Positions 9,747-19,095 of a DNA stretch of 37,363 bases are shown here, piece after piece (the first letter of the stretch is position 1; every line of letters starts with the position of its first letter). The stretch comes from Gammaproteobacteria bacterium. GTDB lineage: Bacteria; Pseudomonadota; Gammaproteobacteria; Chromatiales; Chromatiaceae. The stretch lies in assembly GCA_009929855.1 (NCBI GenBank), contig RZZN01000034.1:1-37363 (forward strand). The letters run 5' to 3'. Position numbers and translations under genes: made by a program. A model generated the notes under the pieces. The model saw only the letters and a list, made by a program, of their open reading frames with translations. It did not search any database and was not told the origin of the DNA.

Positions 9747-10537
9747 GACGCGAGCGCGTACAGCCGATTGGGGGTGAGTTGACAACGCCCGGTGCGCAAG
9801 GCGCGATCGAGACTCTCCCAGGTATAGGTCTGGGCCTGCGCGACGGCCTCGGTCATCTCCAGTCCGAGCGCGAGGCGGCCCGCGATGGCGCTTGCCAAGG
9901 TGCAACCAGAGCCGTGGAACTCGGCATTGAGGCGCGGCCAGTCCCAGCTTTGCTCGAAGCCATCTGGGCCGAACAGCCAGTTGGTCACATGGCTGGTGTC
10001 GTCATGCGCACCCGTGATCAACACCCACCGGGCGCCGAACGCCTGCAAGCGGGCGGCGCACTCCCGGAGGCTCGGCGCGGCGGTCAGCGCATAGGCCTCG
10101 GGCAGATTGGGGGTGATGAGTGTACTGCGTCGAATGAGATTCTGGCGCAGCTGATTGAGCATGGCCGCGTCCATCACGGCATGTCCGGTGCCGGTGCGCA
10201 AGATCGGGTCGAGCACGACGGGCAGATCCGGGTGCTCGTCGATCAGTGCGTTGAGGATCCGGATGACCCGCGAGCTGCCGATCATGCCGATCTTGAGCGC
10301 ACGCGGCGCGCCATCGCGCAGCAGCGCGCGGCACTGACCCTCGATCTGCTCGGGCGGCTGCGGATGGAGATCGATCAATCCGCAGGTATCCTGCTCAGTG
10401 ATCACGCTGATCGCGGTCACCGCATAGGCCCCCGCGGCACGCACGGCTTCGGCATCCGCGAGGATGCCAGCACCGCCGCAGGGGTCATGCCCGCCAACGC
10501 ACAGGACCACTGGTGGAGCAACGACATTGTCATTCAT
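9743..10537 (-). CDS. thiD: Hydroxymethylpyrimidine (phosphate) kinase ThiD
   Basis: A ribokinase-fold enzyme that phosphorylates HMP and HMP-phosphate in thiamine synthesis. It has 264 residues. Visible features are the N-terminal VGGHDPCGGAGILAD substrate loop, VLDPILRTGTGHAV, and HGSGCTLASAIA near the C-terminus with the anion hole and Cys212 region. It is the first gene of thiD-thiE-hemL and diverges from the rubredoxin gene. I saw no TPP riboswitch in the 244-bp leader; a possible -35/-10 pair and a perfect 12-bp palindrome are there instead. Confidence 0.93.
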   Translation of the reverse strand: MNDNVVAPPVVLCVGGHDPCGGAGILADAEAVRAAGAYAVTAISVITEQDTCGLIDLHPQPPEQIEGQCRALLRDGAPRALKIGMIGSSRVIRILNALIDEHPDLPVVLDPILRTGTGHAVMDAAMLNQLRQNLIRRSTLITPNLPEAYALTAAPSLRECAARLQAFGARWVLITGAHDDTSHVTNWLFGPDGFEQSWDWPRLNAEFHGSGCTLASAIAGRLALGLEMTEAVAQAQTYTWESLDRALRTGRCQLTPNRLYALAS

Positions 10538-10700
10538 GATTGTGAGGTCATCTCGCTAGAGTCGTATGGGCTCGGACCGATTCGATGCGGATCCGGGAGG
10601 TGCAAGACCCCAGCGTCATGCCAGGGCCCGCAACCGCTCGGTGCAAGTGCCGAGCCTGCTGAGTGTTGAAATTCGCGGTCACCTGCCCGACTTGTCGACG

Positions 10701-10735
10701 ATTAAACCCCGTTGTGGTCATGGCTGTCGACAGCG
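10701..10735 (-). promoter_or_regulatory. Candidate thiD promoter with overlapping palindrome
   Basis: On the minus strand TCGACA (10730-10725) and TTTAAT (10706-10701) are separated by 18 bp and resemble -35 and -10 boxes. The -35 lies in the perfect palindrome GCTGTCGACAGC (10723-10734), whose core equals the TGTCGACA found twice before gntR. Function is inferred from position only. Confidence 0.3.
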
Positions 10736-10781
10736 CGATCCTGCGAACCAGGTGACCCCCCCTTGCCCTGGAGGCGACTCG

Positions 10782-10946
10782 ATGAAAAGCTACATCTGCG
10801 TGATTTGCGGGCTGATCTATGCCGAGGAGGACGGCTGGCCGGAGGACGGCATACCCCCCGGCACGCGCTGGGAGGATGTCCCGCTCGATTGGAAGTGTCC
10901 GGAATGCGGCGCGGGCAAGGAGGATTTCGAGATGGTCGAGATCTGA
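10782..10946 (+). CDS. Rubredoxin
   Basis: A 54-residue one-iron electron carrier. The iron-binding pairs CVIC (Cys6, Cys9) and CPEC (Cys39, Cys42) have the standard spacing, and [18 protein letters not shown] is the conserved rubredoxin core. GGAGG lies 8 bp upstream of the ATG. It diverges from thiD and is followed by an A-type Fe-S protein on the same strand. Likely partners are unknown; in related bacteria rubredoxin genes commonly sit next to hemL/thi genes and are linked to redox handling under low oxygen (inference). Confidence 0.96.
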   Translation: MKSYICVICGLIYAEEDGWPEDGIPPGTRWEDVPLDWKCPECGAGKEDFEMVEI

Positions 10947-11087
10947 TCGGCGACCCACCGATCGCGGCCGCTCCAACGGTCCATTCGTACGGCACGACGC
11001 GCGGGTGGCTCTGGAATCGTCCGGCCCATATCTGATACTGTTACTCGGTTTCATGATTCGTTCGTTTTTGATTCAAGAGGTATTCAC

Positions 11088-11453
11088 ATGTCCGCGGTCT
11101 TGAGTGAATCGGAGCTGACGCTGACCACGCCCGCTCAGGTGAAGATGGCCGATCTGTTCCAACAGGTCGATGACACGATCAAGGGTGTGCGCGTGTTCGC
11201 GACCCCGGGCGGCTGCAGCGGCATCAGCTTCGGCATGACCTTCACGGATGTCATCAACGAGGACGATGGTGTGCTGGCTTGCCCGGGTTTCAAGGTCGTG
11301 GTCGATGACGAAACCTTACCCTATCTGCGCGGCGTCGAGATCGACTTCATCGATCAGGGCGACGGCAATGCGACCTTCGTCTTCAACAATCTGCCTGATC
11401 TCGGCGGCGGCTGCGGCTCCTGCGGCTCATCCTCCGGCGGCGGCTGCTCCTGA
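11088..11453 (+). CDS. A-type (IscA/HesB-like) Fe-S protein with Cys/Gly tail
   Basis: A 121-residue HesB-like protein. The core matches A-type carriers: residues 41-50 read GGCSGISFGM with the first conserved Cys43. The C-terminal motif, however, is Cys109-Gly-Ser-Cys112 instead of the usual Cys-Gly-Cys, and a Ser/Gly tail ends with an extra Cys120; Cys65 is also present. It could still hold a cluster but with altered geometry. AAGAGG precedes the ATG by 7-8 bp. It lies upstream of argC (93 bp gap) and a second, canonical A-type gene (erpA) follows argC, so this one is probably specialised. DsrR-type proteins are an alternative relative, but those lack the cysteines. Confidence 0.85.
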   Translation: MSAVLSESELTLTTPAQVKMADLFQQVDDTIKGVRVFATPGGCSGISFGMTFTDVINEDDGVLACPGFKVVVDDETLPYLRGVEIDFIDQGDGNATFVFNNLPDLGGGCGSCGSSSGGGCS

Positions 11454-11546
11454 TCGCGCAGTCACGGCATGGGCGAAGGCGCTCGCCCGGCATCACCTGG
11501 TCGAGTGCCAGCGCCGACCGAGCGTAGGTCTGATGAGGTATTTCGC

Positions 11547-12581
11547 ATGCTGAGAGTCGGTATCGTGGGCGGAACCGGTTACACGGGATCCGAGCTCCTG
11601 CGAATCCTCGCACGCCATCCCGCGGTGGAGGTGGCGGTCATCACCTCGCGCACCGAGGCCGGGATCAAGGTCGCGGATCTCTTCGCGCACCTGCGCGGCT
11701 GGCTCGATCTTGCCTTCACCGAGCCAGATGAGGGCGCCCTGGCCGAGTGTGACCTGGTCTTCTTCGCCACGCCCAATGGCACGGCGATGAAATCCGCACC
11801 AGGCCTGCTCGCCCGCGGGGTGCGCCTGATCGATCTAGCCGCCGATTTTCGACTTGCGGATCCCGCCCTGTGGGAGACCTGGTACGGCATGCCGCACGCT
11901 TGTCCGGAGTTGCTGGCGGAGGCCGTCTACGGCCTGCCCGAGATCCATCGTGAGCAGGTGCGTACCGCGCGGCTGGTCGCCAATCCAGGCTGCTATCCGA
12001 CCGCCGTCACACTCGGATTCATGCCGCTGCTGACGGCGGCTGCGATCGACCCGACCTGGTTGATCGCCGACGCCAAGTCGGGCGCGAGCGGCGCGGGCCG
12101 CAAGGCCGAGACCGGCATCCTGATGGCCGAGATCGGCGAGAGTTTCAAGGCCTATGCGGTCACCGGGCACCGGCACTCGCCCGAGATCCTCCAGAATCTT
12201 CGCCACGCCTGCGCCGACCCCCGATTGAGTCTGACCTTCGTGCCACACCTGGTACCGATGATCCGTGGGATCGAGGCGACGCTCTATGCGCGACTCAATG
12301 ACCCGAGCCTGGATCTCGAGGCACTGTTCAGACGGCACTACGCCAACGAGCCATTCGTCGACGTCATGCCGATGGGGAGTCACCCGGACACGCGCTCGGT
12401 ACGCGGCGCGAATGTCTGTCGCATCGCCGCCGCGCGTCAGCGTGGATCGGATGTCGTCATCGTGCAATCGGTGATCGACAATCTGGTCAAGGGCGCGGCT
12501 GGACAAGCAGTCCAGAACATGAATCTGATGTTCGGCATCCCCGAGTCGGCGGGGCTCGATGCCCTGGCGCTGCTGCCCTGA
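11547..12581 (+). CDS. argC: N-acetyl-gamma-glutamyl-phosphate reductase ArgC
   Basis: NADPH-dependent reduction of N-acetylglutamyl phosphate, the third step of arginine synthesis. It has 344 residues, type 1 ArgC. The N-terminal dinucleotide loop [17 protein letters not shown] is at residues 5-21, and the catalytic Cys149 is in NPGCYPT. HRHSPEI and the C-terminal [15 protein letters not shown] are family hallmarks. The start at 11547 has GAGG upstream and directly begins the Rossmann fold; the longer open frame from 11469 adds residues with no family resemblance. It lies 84 bp before erpA, a common gammaproteobacterial order. Confidence 0.96.
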   Translation: MLRVGIVGGTGYTGSELLRILARHPAVEVAVITSRTEAGIKVADLFAHLRGWLDLAFTEPDEGALAECDLVFFATPNGTAMKSAPGLLARGVRLIDLAADFRLADPALWETWYGMPHACPELLAEAVYGLPEIHREQVRTARLVANPGCYPTAVTLGFMPLLTAAAIDPTWLIADAKSGASGAGRKAETGILMAEIGESFKAYAVTGHRHSPEILQNLRHACADPRLSLTFVPHLVPMIRGIEATLYARLNDPSLDLEALFRRHYANEPFVDVMPMGSHPDTRSVRGANVCRIAAARQRGSDVVIVQSVIDNLVKGAAGQAVQNMNLMFGIPESAGLDALALLP

Positions 12582-12665
12582 TCTCGACCCTCGCAGTGCT
12601 TGAAAAAACCGAGCGAAGGCATAGGTTAAAGACGATACCACCCCTTGATAGAGGACCGATCCGCA

Positions 12666-13016
12666 ATGACCAGCGCAACCGTCACCGATGCCCCTCTCGT
12701 CTTCACCTCATCCGCCGCATCCAAGGTGGCGCAGCTCATCTCCGAGGAGGGCAATCCCGAGCTGATGCTCCGGGTCTACATCCAGGGCGGGGGGTGCTCG
12801 GGATTCCAGTATGGCTTCAGCTTCGATGAAGAGATCCAGGATGGCGATACCGAGGTGGTGACCGATGGTGTGACCCTACTGATCGATCCCATGAGCCTCC
12901 AGTACCTGACCGGAGCCGAGATCGACTACACCGAAGGACTGCAGGGGGCTCAATTCGTGATTCGCAACCCCAATGCCTCGACGACCTGCGGGTGCGGTTC
13001 CTCATTCTCGACCTGA
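12666..13016 (+). CDS. erpA: Iron-sulfur cluster insertion protein ErpA
   Basis: An A-type carrier that delivers Fe-S clusters to essential apoproteins, such as those of isoprenoid synthesis. It has 116 residues. The three cluster cysteines are Cys44 ([11 protein letters not shown]), Cys108 and Cys110 (TTCGCGSSF), the standard ErpA pattern. ATG 12666 is preceded by AGAGGA; an in-frame TTG at 12645 would add seven residues and is less likely. A TTGAAA box at 12600-12605 with TAGGTT 16 bp later is a weak promoter candidate. It converges with the small minus-strand gene that ends at 13046. Confidence 0.96.
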   Translation: MTSATVTDAPLVFTSSAASKVAQLISEEGNPELMLRVYIQGGGCSGFQYGFSFDEEIQDGDTEVVTDGVTLLIDPMSLQYLTGAEIDYTEGLQGAQFVIRNPNASTTCGCGSSFST

Positions 13017-13045
13017 GTCGAGAGCCACCTCTGATGCGGCTGGTG

Positions 13046-13333
13046 TCAGTCTTGCGCCACCGACTCCTCGCGAGTCGATGTGGGCACAGGACGCGCCGGG
13101 ATCACCAGCGGGATGGAGAGCATGTCGGGCGGTCTATTCTCTGGTTGCGCCTGGACCGGCACTGGAGGCTCGGCCGTCGTCGGCATGGCGCTCCAACGCC
13201 AGACACCATATGCCAGCAGCGCCAACGTGACCAGGATCGAACCCGCCAGGAGTACACGTCGACCCACTCGCGGTTGCGGTCGCTTTGACACCGACCATTC
13301 TGGCTCTCTAATCTTGTAATCGCGCATGCCCAT
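13046..13333 (-). CDS. Small single-pass membrane protein, unknown function
   Basis: I do not recognise this gene. The 95-residue product has a basic N-terminus (residues 1-26), one clear membrane helix at about 27-48 (RVLLAGSILVTLALLAYGVW) and a Pro-rich C-terminal segment of about 45 residues, the topology of an inner-membrane protein with a periplasmic tail. No Shine-Dalgarno is obvious; ATG 13333 or 13327 may be used. It sits convergent to erpA and divergent from tyrS, a place where relatives often carry anmK and/or an M23 peptidase gene; it might be a shortened remnant of such a peptidase's N-terminus, but no catalytic domain is left. Hydrophobic pattern and codon bias favour a real gene. 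Confidence 0.6.
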   Translation of the reverse strand: MGMRDYKIREPEWSVSKRPQPRVGRRVLLAGSILVTLALLAYGVWRWSAMPTTAEPPVPVQAQPENRPPDMLSIPLVIPARPVPTSTREESVAQD

Positions 13334-13714
13334 TCAAGCGCAAGATTCGAATAATTCGAAGAATTGATGATTGTTCGAAGTTTAATCCCAAAGGCTTCGA
13401 ACGGACAAGCCGAATTCTGATGGGTTCCGATTGCTCGTCTGGGTGGGATGGCCAAACCAGGCCCACGCAGAGGTGCTCGAAATCCTGGTGCTCTCCTTGC
13501 GCTTGGCTGCCCGCCCCTGGGCCAAGGGCGGCCGCGGGACCTGGGATCACCGAGTTGCACACGGCATTTCCACACCTCCACTTTATGGCTGCTTTCAAGG
13601 CCCTTGCCAACGGCATGGCGGTCTCGAAACCAGCCTTGCTTGTGGCCGTCGCGGCGGCGGCGTACCCTTGCCAGATCCCCCCAAACCTCCAACGAGATCC
13701 GAAGACCGAACGTC
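13334..13714. other. Intergenic region upstream of tyrS
   Basis: This 381-bp divergent region contains no convincing gene. Its left part is AT-richer than the surroundings and has four TTCGAA sites within 56 bp (13346, 13355, 13374, 13396). A hairpin CCGCCC/GGGCGG lies at 13511-13531. Open frames run through the right part in several registers, including one continuous with tyrS, but their composition is not protein-like. The tyrS promoter must lie here; I could not assign it. Confidence 0.5.
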
Positions 13715-14929
<1,215 letters not shown>

Positions 14930-14945
14930 CGGTCACTGGAGCGCT

Positions 14946-17900
14946 ATGAAAACACCTCTTGCCATCCGGGTCGTACTCTTCTGCATGATGATCGCTGGCG
15001 TGTGCGGCGTGCCCGGCATGGCATTCGCCGACACCGCGACGACGAGTGAGTCAACACTCAGCGAGACGGCGATCGCCGAGCGACACGCCGCGCTGCGCGA
15101 GCGGGCCATCTCCAGCGGACCGATTCCGGTCATCGTCAAGCTGCGCATCGATCAAGAGCTGGAGACCCGGCTCGACACCCCGGGGATCGCCGCACAGCGT
15201 CAAAGGCTGGCCGACAGTCAGGTTGCGGTATTGGACCGGCTGGGACTGCGAACCCCGCTCCAACAGTCGACGCGCGCGGTGAAACGCTTCGCGATCACCC
15301 CGGCACTCGCCATGCATGTCGACGTGGCCGATCTCGACGCCTTGCTCGATGATCCACTGGTCAGCGAGGTGGTCGAGGACGGACTCGAGTTTCCGGCGCT
15401 GAGCGAGAGCGTTCCGCTGATTGGCGCCAGCAGCAACGGCGACTTCGCCGGTCGCACCGGCCTCGGTCAGGTGGTGGCCATCCTGGATTCCGGGGTGACC
15501 AAGTCCCATTCATTCTTGACCGGCAAGGTGGTGTCGGAGGCCTGCTATTCGTCCACCGTCGCCTCCTCCAACACGACATCACTCTGCCCGGGTGGCGCCA
15601 GTCAGTCCACCGCCACCGACTCCGCCCTGGATTGTGACCTTGCCATTGCCAGCTGCGGCCATGGCACTCACATCGCCGGGATCGCGGCCGGCTCCGGCAG
15701 CAGTTTTTCGGGGGTCGCGAAGGACGCCAAGATCATCGCCATGCAGGTGTATTCCCAGGCCAATTCACTCGTCGATTGTTATCCCCGCAGCACGCCCTGT
15801 CTCGTAACCTTTGTCAGCGATCAGATCAAGGCATTGGAGCGCGTCTACGCCTTGAGGAGCTCGTTCAACATTGCCGCGGCGAATCTGAGCCTGGGCACTG
15901 GCTCCTATAGCGGCTATTGCGACACGGATGCGCGCAAGCCCATCATCGACCAACTGCGCGGGGCCGGGATCGCCACCGTGGTGGCAAGCGGGAACAGCGG
16001 CGCGACCACCGCAACCAGCGCGCCGGCCTGTATCTCGAGCGCGGTCAGCGTGGGCAGTACAACGAAACTGGATGCGATGGCGGCGTCCTCGAATAGCGCC
16101 TGGTTCTTGAATCTATTGGCGCCTGGCGAGAACATCGGCTCATCCTCCCCGCCGAACACCTATGCCTTCAGAAGCGGCACATCCTATTCCGCACCACATG
16201 TCGTGGGCGCCTGGGCCGTCTTGAAACAAGCCAAGCCCACTGGCAGCGTCGATGAGCTGCTCAATGCCTTGGTGAGCACCGGCAAGCCGATCACCGATAA
16301 CCGCTCGGGGGCTGGGGGCCGGGTGAAGCCACGCATCCAGCTCGCTCAAGCAGTCGGTCAATTCGTCACCTTCACGCTCAATGTCAGCTCTAGCGGCGCG
16401 AGCGCCGTGTCGATCAGCGCCGATCAGGCGATCTATGCCGGCGTCACCAATTATTCCAAGAGCGGGATCCCGGCGGGCACCACCATCACATTGACCGCTC
16501 CGGCGGCGGTCGGCTATGCGAATTTCACTGCCTGGAGCGGCTGCGACAGCACCTCGGGGACCAGTTGCACCTTGACGATGAATAGCGACCGCTCGCCAAC
16601 GGTGAGCTATACGACCCCGACCTACAGCTTGAGCGTCGACTCATCCGGCGCCAGCACTGTCGCGATCACCGCCAATCCATCGACCTATGCAGGGACCACC
16701 AATTACTCCAAGACTGGGATCCCTGCCGGCACGACCTTCACCTTGACCGCGCCGGCGGCGGTCGGCTATACGAGCTTCAGTGCTTGGAGTGGCTGCGACA
16801 GCACCTCGGGGACCAGCTGCACACTGACCATGACCGCAAACCGCACGGTGGCCGTGAGCTATGTGACCCCGAGCTACAGCTTGAGCGTCGACTCATCTGG
16901 CGCCAGCGCTGTTGCGATCACCGCCGAGCCATCGGCCTATGCAGGGACCACCAACTACTCCAAGACTGGGATCCTTGCCGGTACCACGGTCATCCTGACC
17001 GCGCCGGCCATGGTCGACTCCATCGGCTTCGGCGCTTGGAGTGGCTGCGACAGCACCTCGGGGACCAGCTGCACGCTGACGATGACCGCAAACCGCACAG
17101 TGACCGTGAGCTATGCGGTTGCCTCTCACACCCTGACTGTGAGCTCAACCGGTGTCAGCGGGGTCGCGATCTCGGCCGAGCCGCCGAGCTATGCCGGGAT
17201 CACCGATTACAGCCTGAGCGACATCGCCACCGGCACCATGATCACCCTGACCGCTCCGGGCACGCTCGACTCGGCCAATTTCAGCGCTTGGAGTGGCTGC
17301 GACAGCACCTCGGGGACCAGCTGCACACTGACCATGGCCGCCAACCGGACGGTGACCGTGAGCTACACGGGTCCCATCCATACCTTGAATGTGCGCTCCA
17401 CGGGCGTCAGCGGGGTCGCGATCTCGGCCGAACCGCCGAGCTATGCCGGGATCACCGATTACACCCTGAGCGACATCACCACCGGCACCGGGATCACTCT
17501 GACCGCGCCCACCACTGTCGGCGCGTTTATTTTCGCCGGATGGGACGGCTGCGATTCAGCGCATGACAATCTCTGTGCCATCACCATGCTCTCGAACAAG
17601 ACCGTGATCGCGCGCTTCGTCGATCAGACGGCAGCGGCCGCACTCATTGGGCTCAACCCCGAGGGACTGATCTACTACAGCCGCGATCTGGCCAATTGGA
17701 CCCAAACGCCCGGCGTGCTCAAACAGCTGATTGCCGCTGACCTCGATGGTGACGGCTGGGACGATCTGGCTGGACTTGGCCAACGCCTGCCCGACCCGAA
17801 GAATGGCACGGACGGCGATATCTACTACAGCCTCGATCTAGCGCAATGGAACAGGATCCCCGGGATCCTCGCCCAACTGGCCGCGGGCGATCTCAACGGG

Positions 17901-18512
17901 GACGGTCAAGCCGATCTCGTCGGTTTGAATTCGGCTGGATTGCTCTACTATTCCACCGACCGACTCCAGTGGTCCAACATCCCCGGCAACGCGACCAAAC
18001 TGGTCGTCGCTGACCTCGATGACGATGGACAGGATGATCTGGTGGCGCTCAATGGCCAAAATCAGATCTTCTACACACTCGACCTGAACAACTGGATGAC
18101 GATACCAGGCGCGTTGGCGCAGCTGATCGCCGCGGACCTCGATGGTGACGGAACGGCCGATCTCGTCGGTCTCAACTCCGACGGCTGGATCTATGCGAGT
18201 GTCGACCTGAATGGCTGGGTGCTGATCCCCGGCCGACTCGCGCAATTGTCCGCGGGCGATCTCGATGGGAATGGTGAAGCCGATCTGATCGGCCTGAACG
18301 ATGCGGGAGAGCTCTTCTACACCACCAACCTGAATGATTGGTCGAGCATCTCAGGGACCTGGGCTGCGCTGGTGATCGCCGATCTCGACGGTGATGGTCG
18401 CGATGACATCGCCGCTCTGGATCCCCTCGGGAGCATCTTCTATACGCTCGACCTGAACAACTGGATCAACATTCCCGGAAGCCTCGATCAGCTCACGGCG
18501 GGCATGCTCTAA
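14946..18512 (+). CDS. Secreted subtilisin-like (S8) protease with repeat and propeller-like domains
   Basis: A 1188-residue exported serine protease. Residues 1-28 form a Sec signal peptide ending GMAFA. An inhibitor I9-like propeptide follows (about 50-155). The S8 domain (about 165-470) has the triad Asp181 (VVAILDSGV), His239 (GHGTHIAGIAAG) and Ser413 (SGTSYSAPHV), plus VVASGNSG for the oxyanion hole. Five 84-residue repeats (about 477-896) follow, each with a WSGCDSTSGTSC-type Cys pair. The tail (907-1188) has seven units of about 40 residues with D-x-D-x-D-G calcium loops. GGAG lies before ATG 14946; an earlier ATG (14916) overlaps tyrS and would spoil the signal peptide. Likely role: extracellular protein degradation or surface binding (inference). 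No autotransporter domain is seen, so export beyond the periplasm needs another system. Confidence 0.93.
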   Translation: MKTPLAIRVVLFCMMIAGVCGVPGMAFADTATTSESTLSETAIAERHAALRERAISSGPIPVIVKLRIDQELETRLDTPGIAAQRQRLADSQVAVLDRLGLRTPLQQSTRAVKRFAITPALAMHVDVADLDALLDDPLVSEVVEDGLEFPALSESVPLIGASSNGDFAGRTGLGQVVAILDSGVTKSHSFLTGKVVSEACYSSTVASSNTTSLCPGGASQSTATDSALDCDLAIASCGHGTHIAGIAAGSGSSFSGVAKDAKIIAMQVYSQANSLVDCYPRSTPCLVTFVSDQIKALERVYALRSSFNIAAANLSLGTGSYSGYCDTDARKPIIDQLRGAGIATVVASGNSGATTATSAPACISSAVSVGSTTKLDAMAASSNSAWFLNLLAPGENIGSSSPPNTYAFRSGTSYSAPHVVGAWAVLKQAKPTGSVDELLNALVSTGKPITDNRSGAGGRVKPRIQLAQAVGQFVTFTLNVSSSGASAVSISADQAIYAGVTNYSKSGIPAGTTITLTAPAAVGYANFTAWSGCDSTSGTSCTLTMNSDRSPTVSYTTPTYSLSVDSSGASTVAITANPSTYAGTTNYSKTGIPAGTTFTLTAPAAVGYTSFSAWSGCDSTSGTSCTLTMTANRTVAVSYVTPSYSLSVDSSGASAVAITAEPSAYAGTTNYSKTGILAGTTVILTAPAMVDSIGFGAWSGCDSTSGTSCTLTMTANRTVTVSYAVASHTLTVSSTGVSGVAISAEPPSYAGITDYSLSDIATGTMITLTAPGTLDSANFSAWSGCDSTSGTSCTLTMAANRTVTVSYTGPIHTLNVRSTGVSGVAISAEPPSYAGITDYTLSDITTGTGITLTAPTTVGAFIFAGWDGCDSAHDNLCAITMLSNKTVIARFVDQTAAAALIGLNPEGLIYYSRDLANWTQTPGVLKQLIAADLDGDGWDDLAGLGQRLPDPKNGTDGDIYYSLDLAQWNRIPGILAQLAAGDLNGDGQADLVGLNSAGLLYYSTDRLQWSNIPGNATKLVVADLDDDGQDDLVALNGQNQIFYTLDLNNWMTIPGALAQLIAADLDGDGTADLVGLNSDGWIYASVDLNGWVLIPGRLAQLSAGDLDGNGEADLIGLNDAGELFYTTNLNDWSSISGTWAALVIADLDGDGRDDIAALDPLGSIFYTLDLNNWINIPGSLDQLTAGML
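16374..17633 (+). repeat. Five in-frame 252-bp tandem repeats inside the S8 protease gene
   Basis: Units begin at 16374, 16626, 16878, 17130 and 17382, each exactly 252 bp (84 codons). The segment beginning CTGCGACAGCACCTCGGGGA recurs at 16541, 16793, 17045 and 17297 and is identical in all four; the fifth copy (17549) has diverged to CTGCGATTC. Each unit encodes a beta-rich domain with two cysteines, of the bacterial-repeat/InlB-B type. Confidence 0.9.
17664..18509 (+). repeat. Seven blade-like repeats with DxDxDG loops in the protease C-terminus
   Basis: Each unit of about 40 residues reads roughly G-x-[IL]-[FY]-Y-x-x-[DN]-L-x-x-W-x-x-I-P-G-x-L-x-Q-L-x-A-x-D-L-D-G-D-G-x-x-D-L-x-x-L-N. Six of the seven keep the acidic calcium-loop motif. 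The pattern resembles FG-GAP/VCBS propeller blades; seven units suggest one closed beta-propeller (inference). Confidence 0.75.
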
Positions 18513-18526
18513 CCATGTTGGCACCA

Positions 18527-18561
18527 GGCCCCCCGAGACGCTCTTGCGGGACTCGGGGGCC
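18527..18561 (+). terminator. Hairpin after the protease gene
   Basis: GGCCCCCCGAG (18527-18537) pairs with CTCGGGGGCC (18552-18561) with one bulged C and a 14-nt loop, 14 nt after the protease stop. No T-run follows, so termination strength is uncertain. Confidence 0.5.
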
Positions 18562-18720
18562 GCTCAGACCCTTGCCCGGTGCCTCTACGTCGATCGCACG
18601 GGGTTTCACACGCTCGCAGCATGGGTACTCACCAGCACTCGGGCGCTCGCATGGCTTGATAACGATGGCTCTCGTCCCGACACTGGATGGACGATGGTAT
18701 GAGCTTTCAGGGGGTTGATG

Positions 18721-19059
18721 ATGGATGTATTGGAGCGTATCGACGATCAGGTCAAGAATAATCCGATCGTCATCTACATGAAGGGGACTCCGCAGTTTCC
18801 TCAGTGCGGTTTCTCGATGCGGGCTGCCGCGGCCTTACAAGAATGCGGTGAGCCTTTTGCGTATGTCAATGTCCTGCAAGATCCAGAGATCTTCGAGAAC
18901 CTGCCACGCTACGCCGATTGGCCGACCTTCCCGCAGATCTATATCGGCGGTGAGCTCATCGGTGGCTGCGACATCACGCTCGAGCTGCAAGCCAGCGGTG
19001 AGCTCAAGACCATGATGGCCAGCGCGGTGAGCAAGCAGAGTCAAGCCAAAGACGCTTGA
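18721..19059 (+). CDS. grxD: Monothiol glutaredoxin GrxD
   Basis: A CGFS-type glutaredoxin that binds a bridging [2Fe-2S] cluster with glutathione and takes part in Fe-S transfer. It has 112 residues, with the active site CGFS at residues 29-32 (TPQFPQCGFSMRAA) and the glutathione-binding WPTFPQIYIGGELIGGCDI segment. ATG 18721 is chosen because the GGGGG at 18710-18714 is then well spaced; ATG 18718 is also possible. It converges on rnt with 36 bp between stops, a conserved gammaproteobacterial pair. Confidence 0.95.
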   Translation: MDVLERIDDQVKNNPIVIYMKGTPQFPQCGFSMRAAAALQECGEPFAYVNVLQDPEIFENLPRYADWPTFPQIYIGGELIGGCDITLELQASGELKTMMASAVSKQSQAKDA

Positions 19060-19095
19060 CCCTCGCCCCGAGCCTGGATGTGGCTCGACCGAGCG

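Noticed and set aside
10538-10781. TPP riboswitch upstream of thiD
   Set aside because: The conserved CUGAGA and ACCUGAUCUGGAUAAUGCCAG-type core could not be found on the minus strand.
13448-13714. N-terminal extension of tyrS
   Set aside because: The 89 extra residues are Arg/Pro/Ser-rich with no synthetase similarity; [14 protein letters not shown] at 13715 is the normal start.
18515-18718. 67-codon open frame between the protease gene and grxD
   Set aside because: It begins in and runs through a hairpin that follows the protease stop, lacks a Shine-Dalgarno and has no protein-like character.
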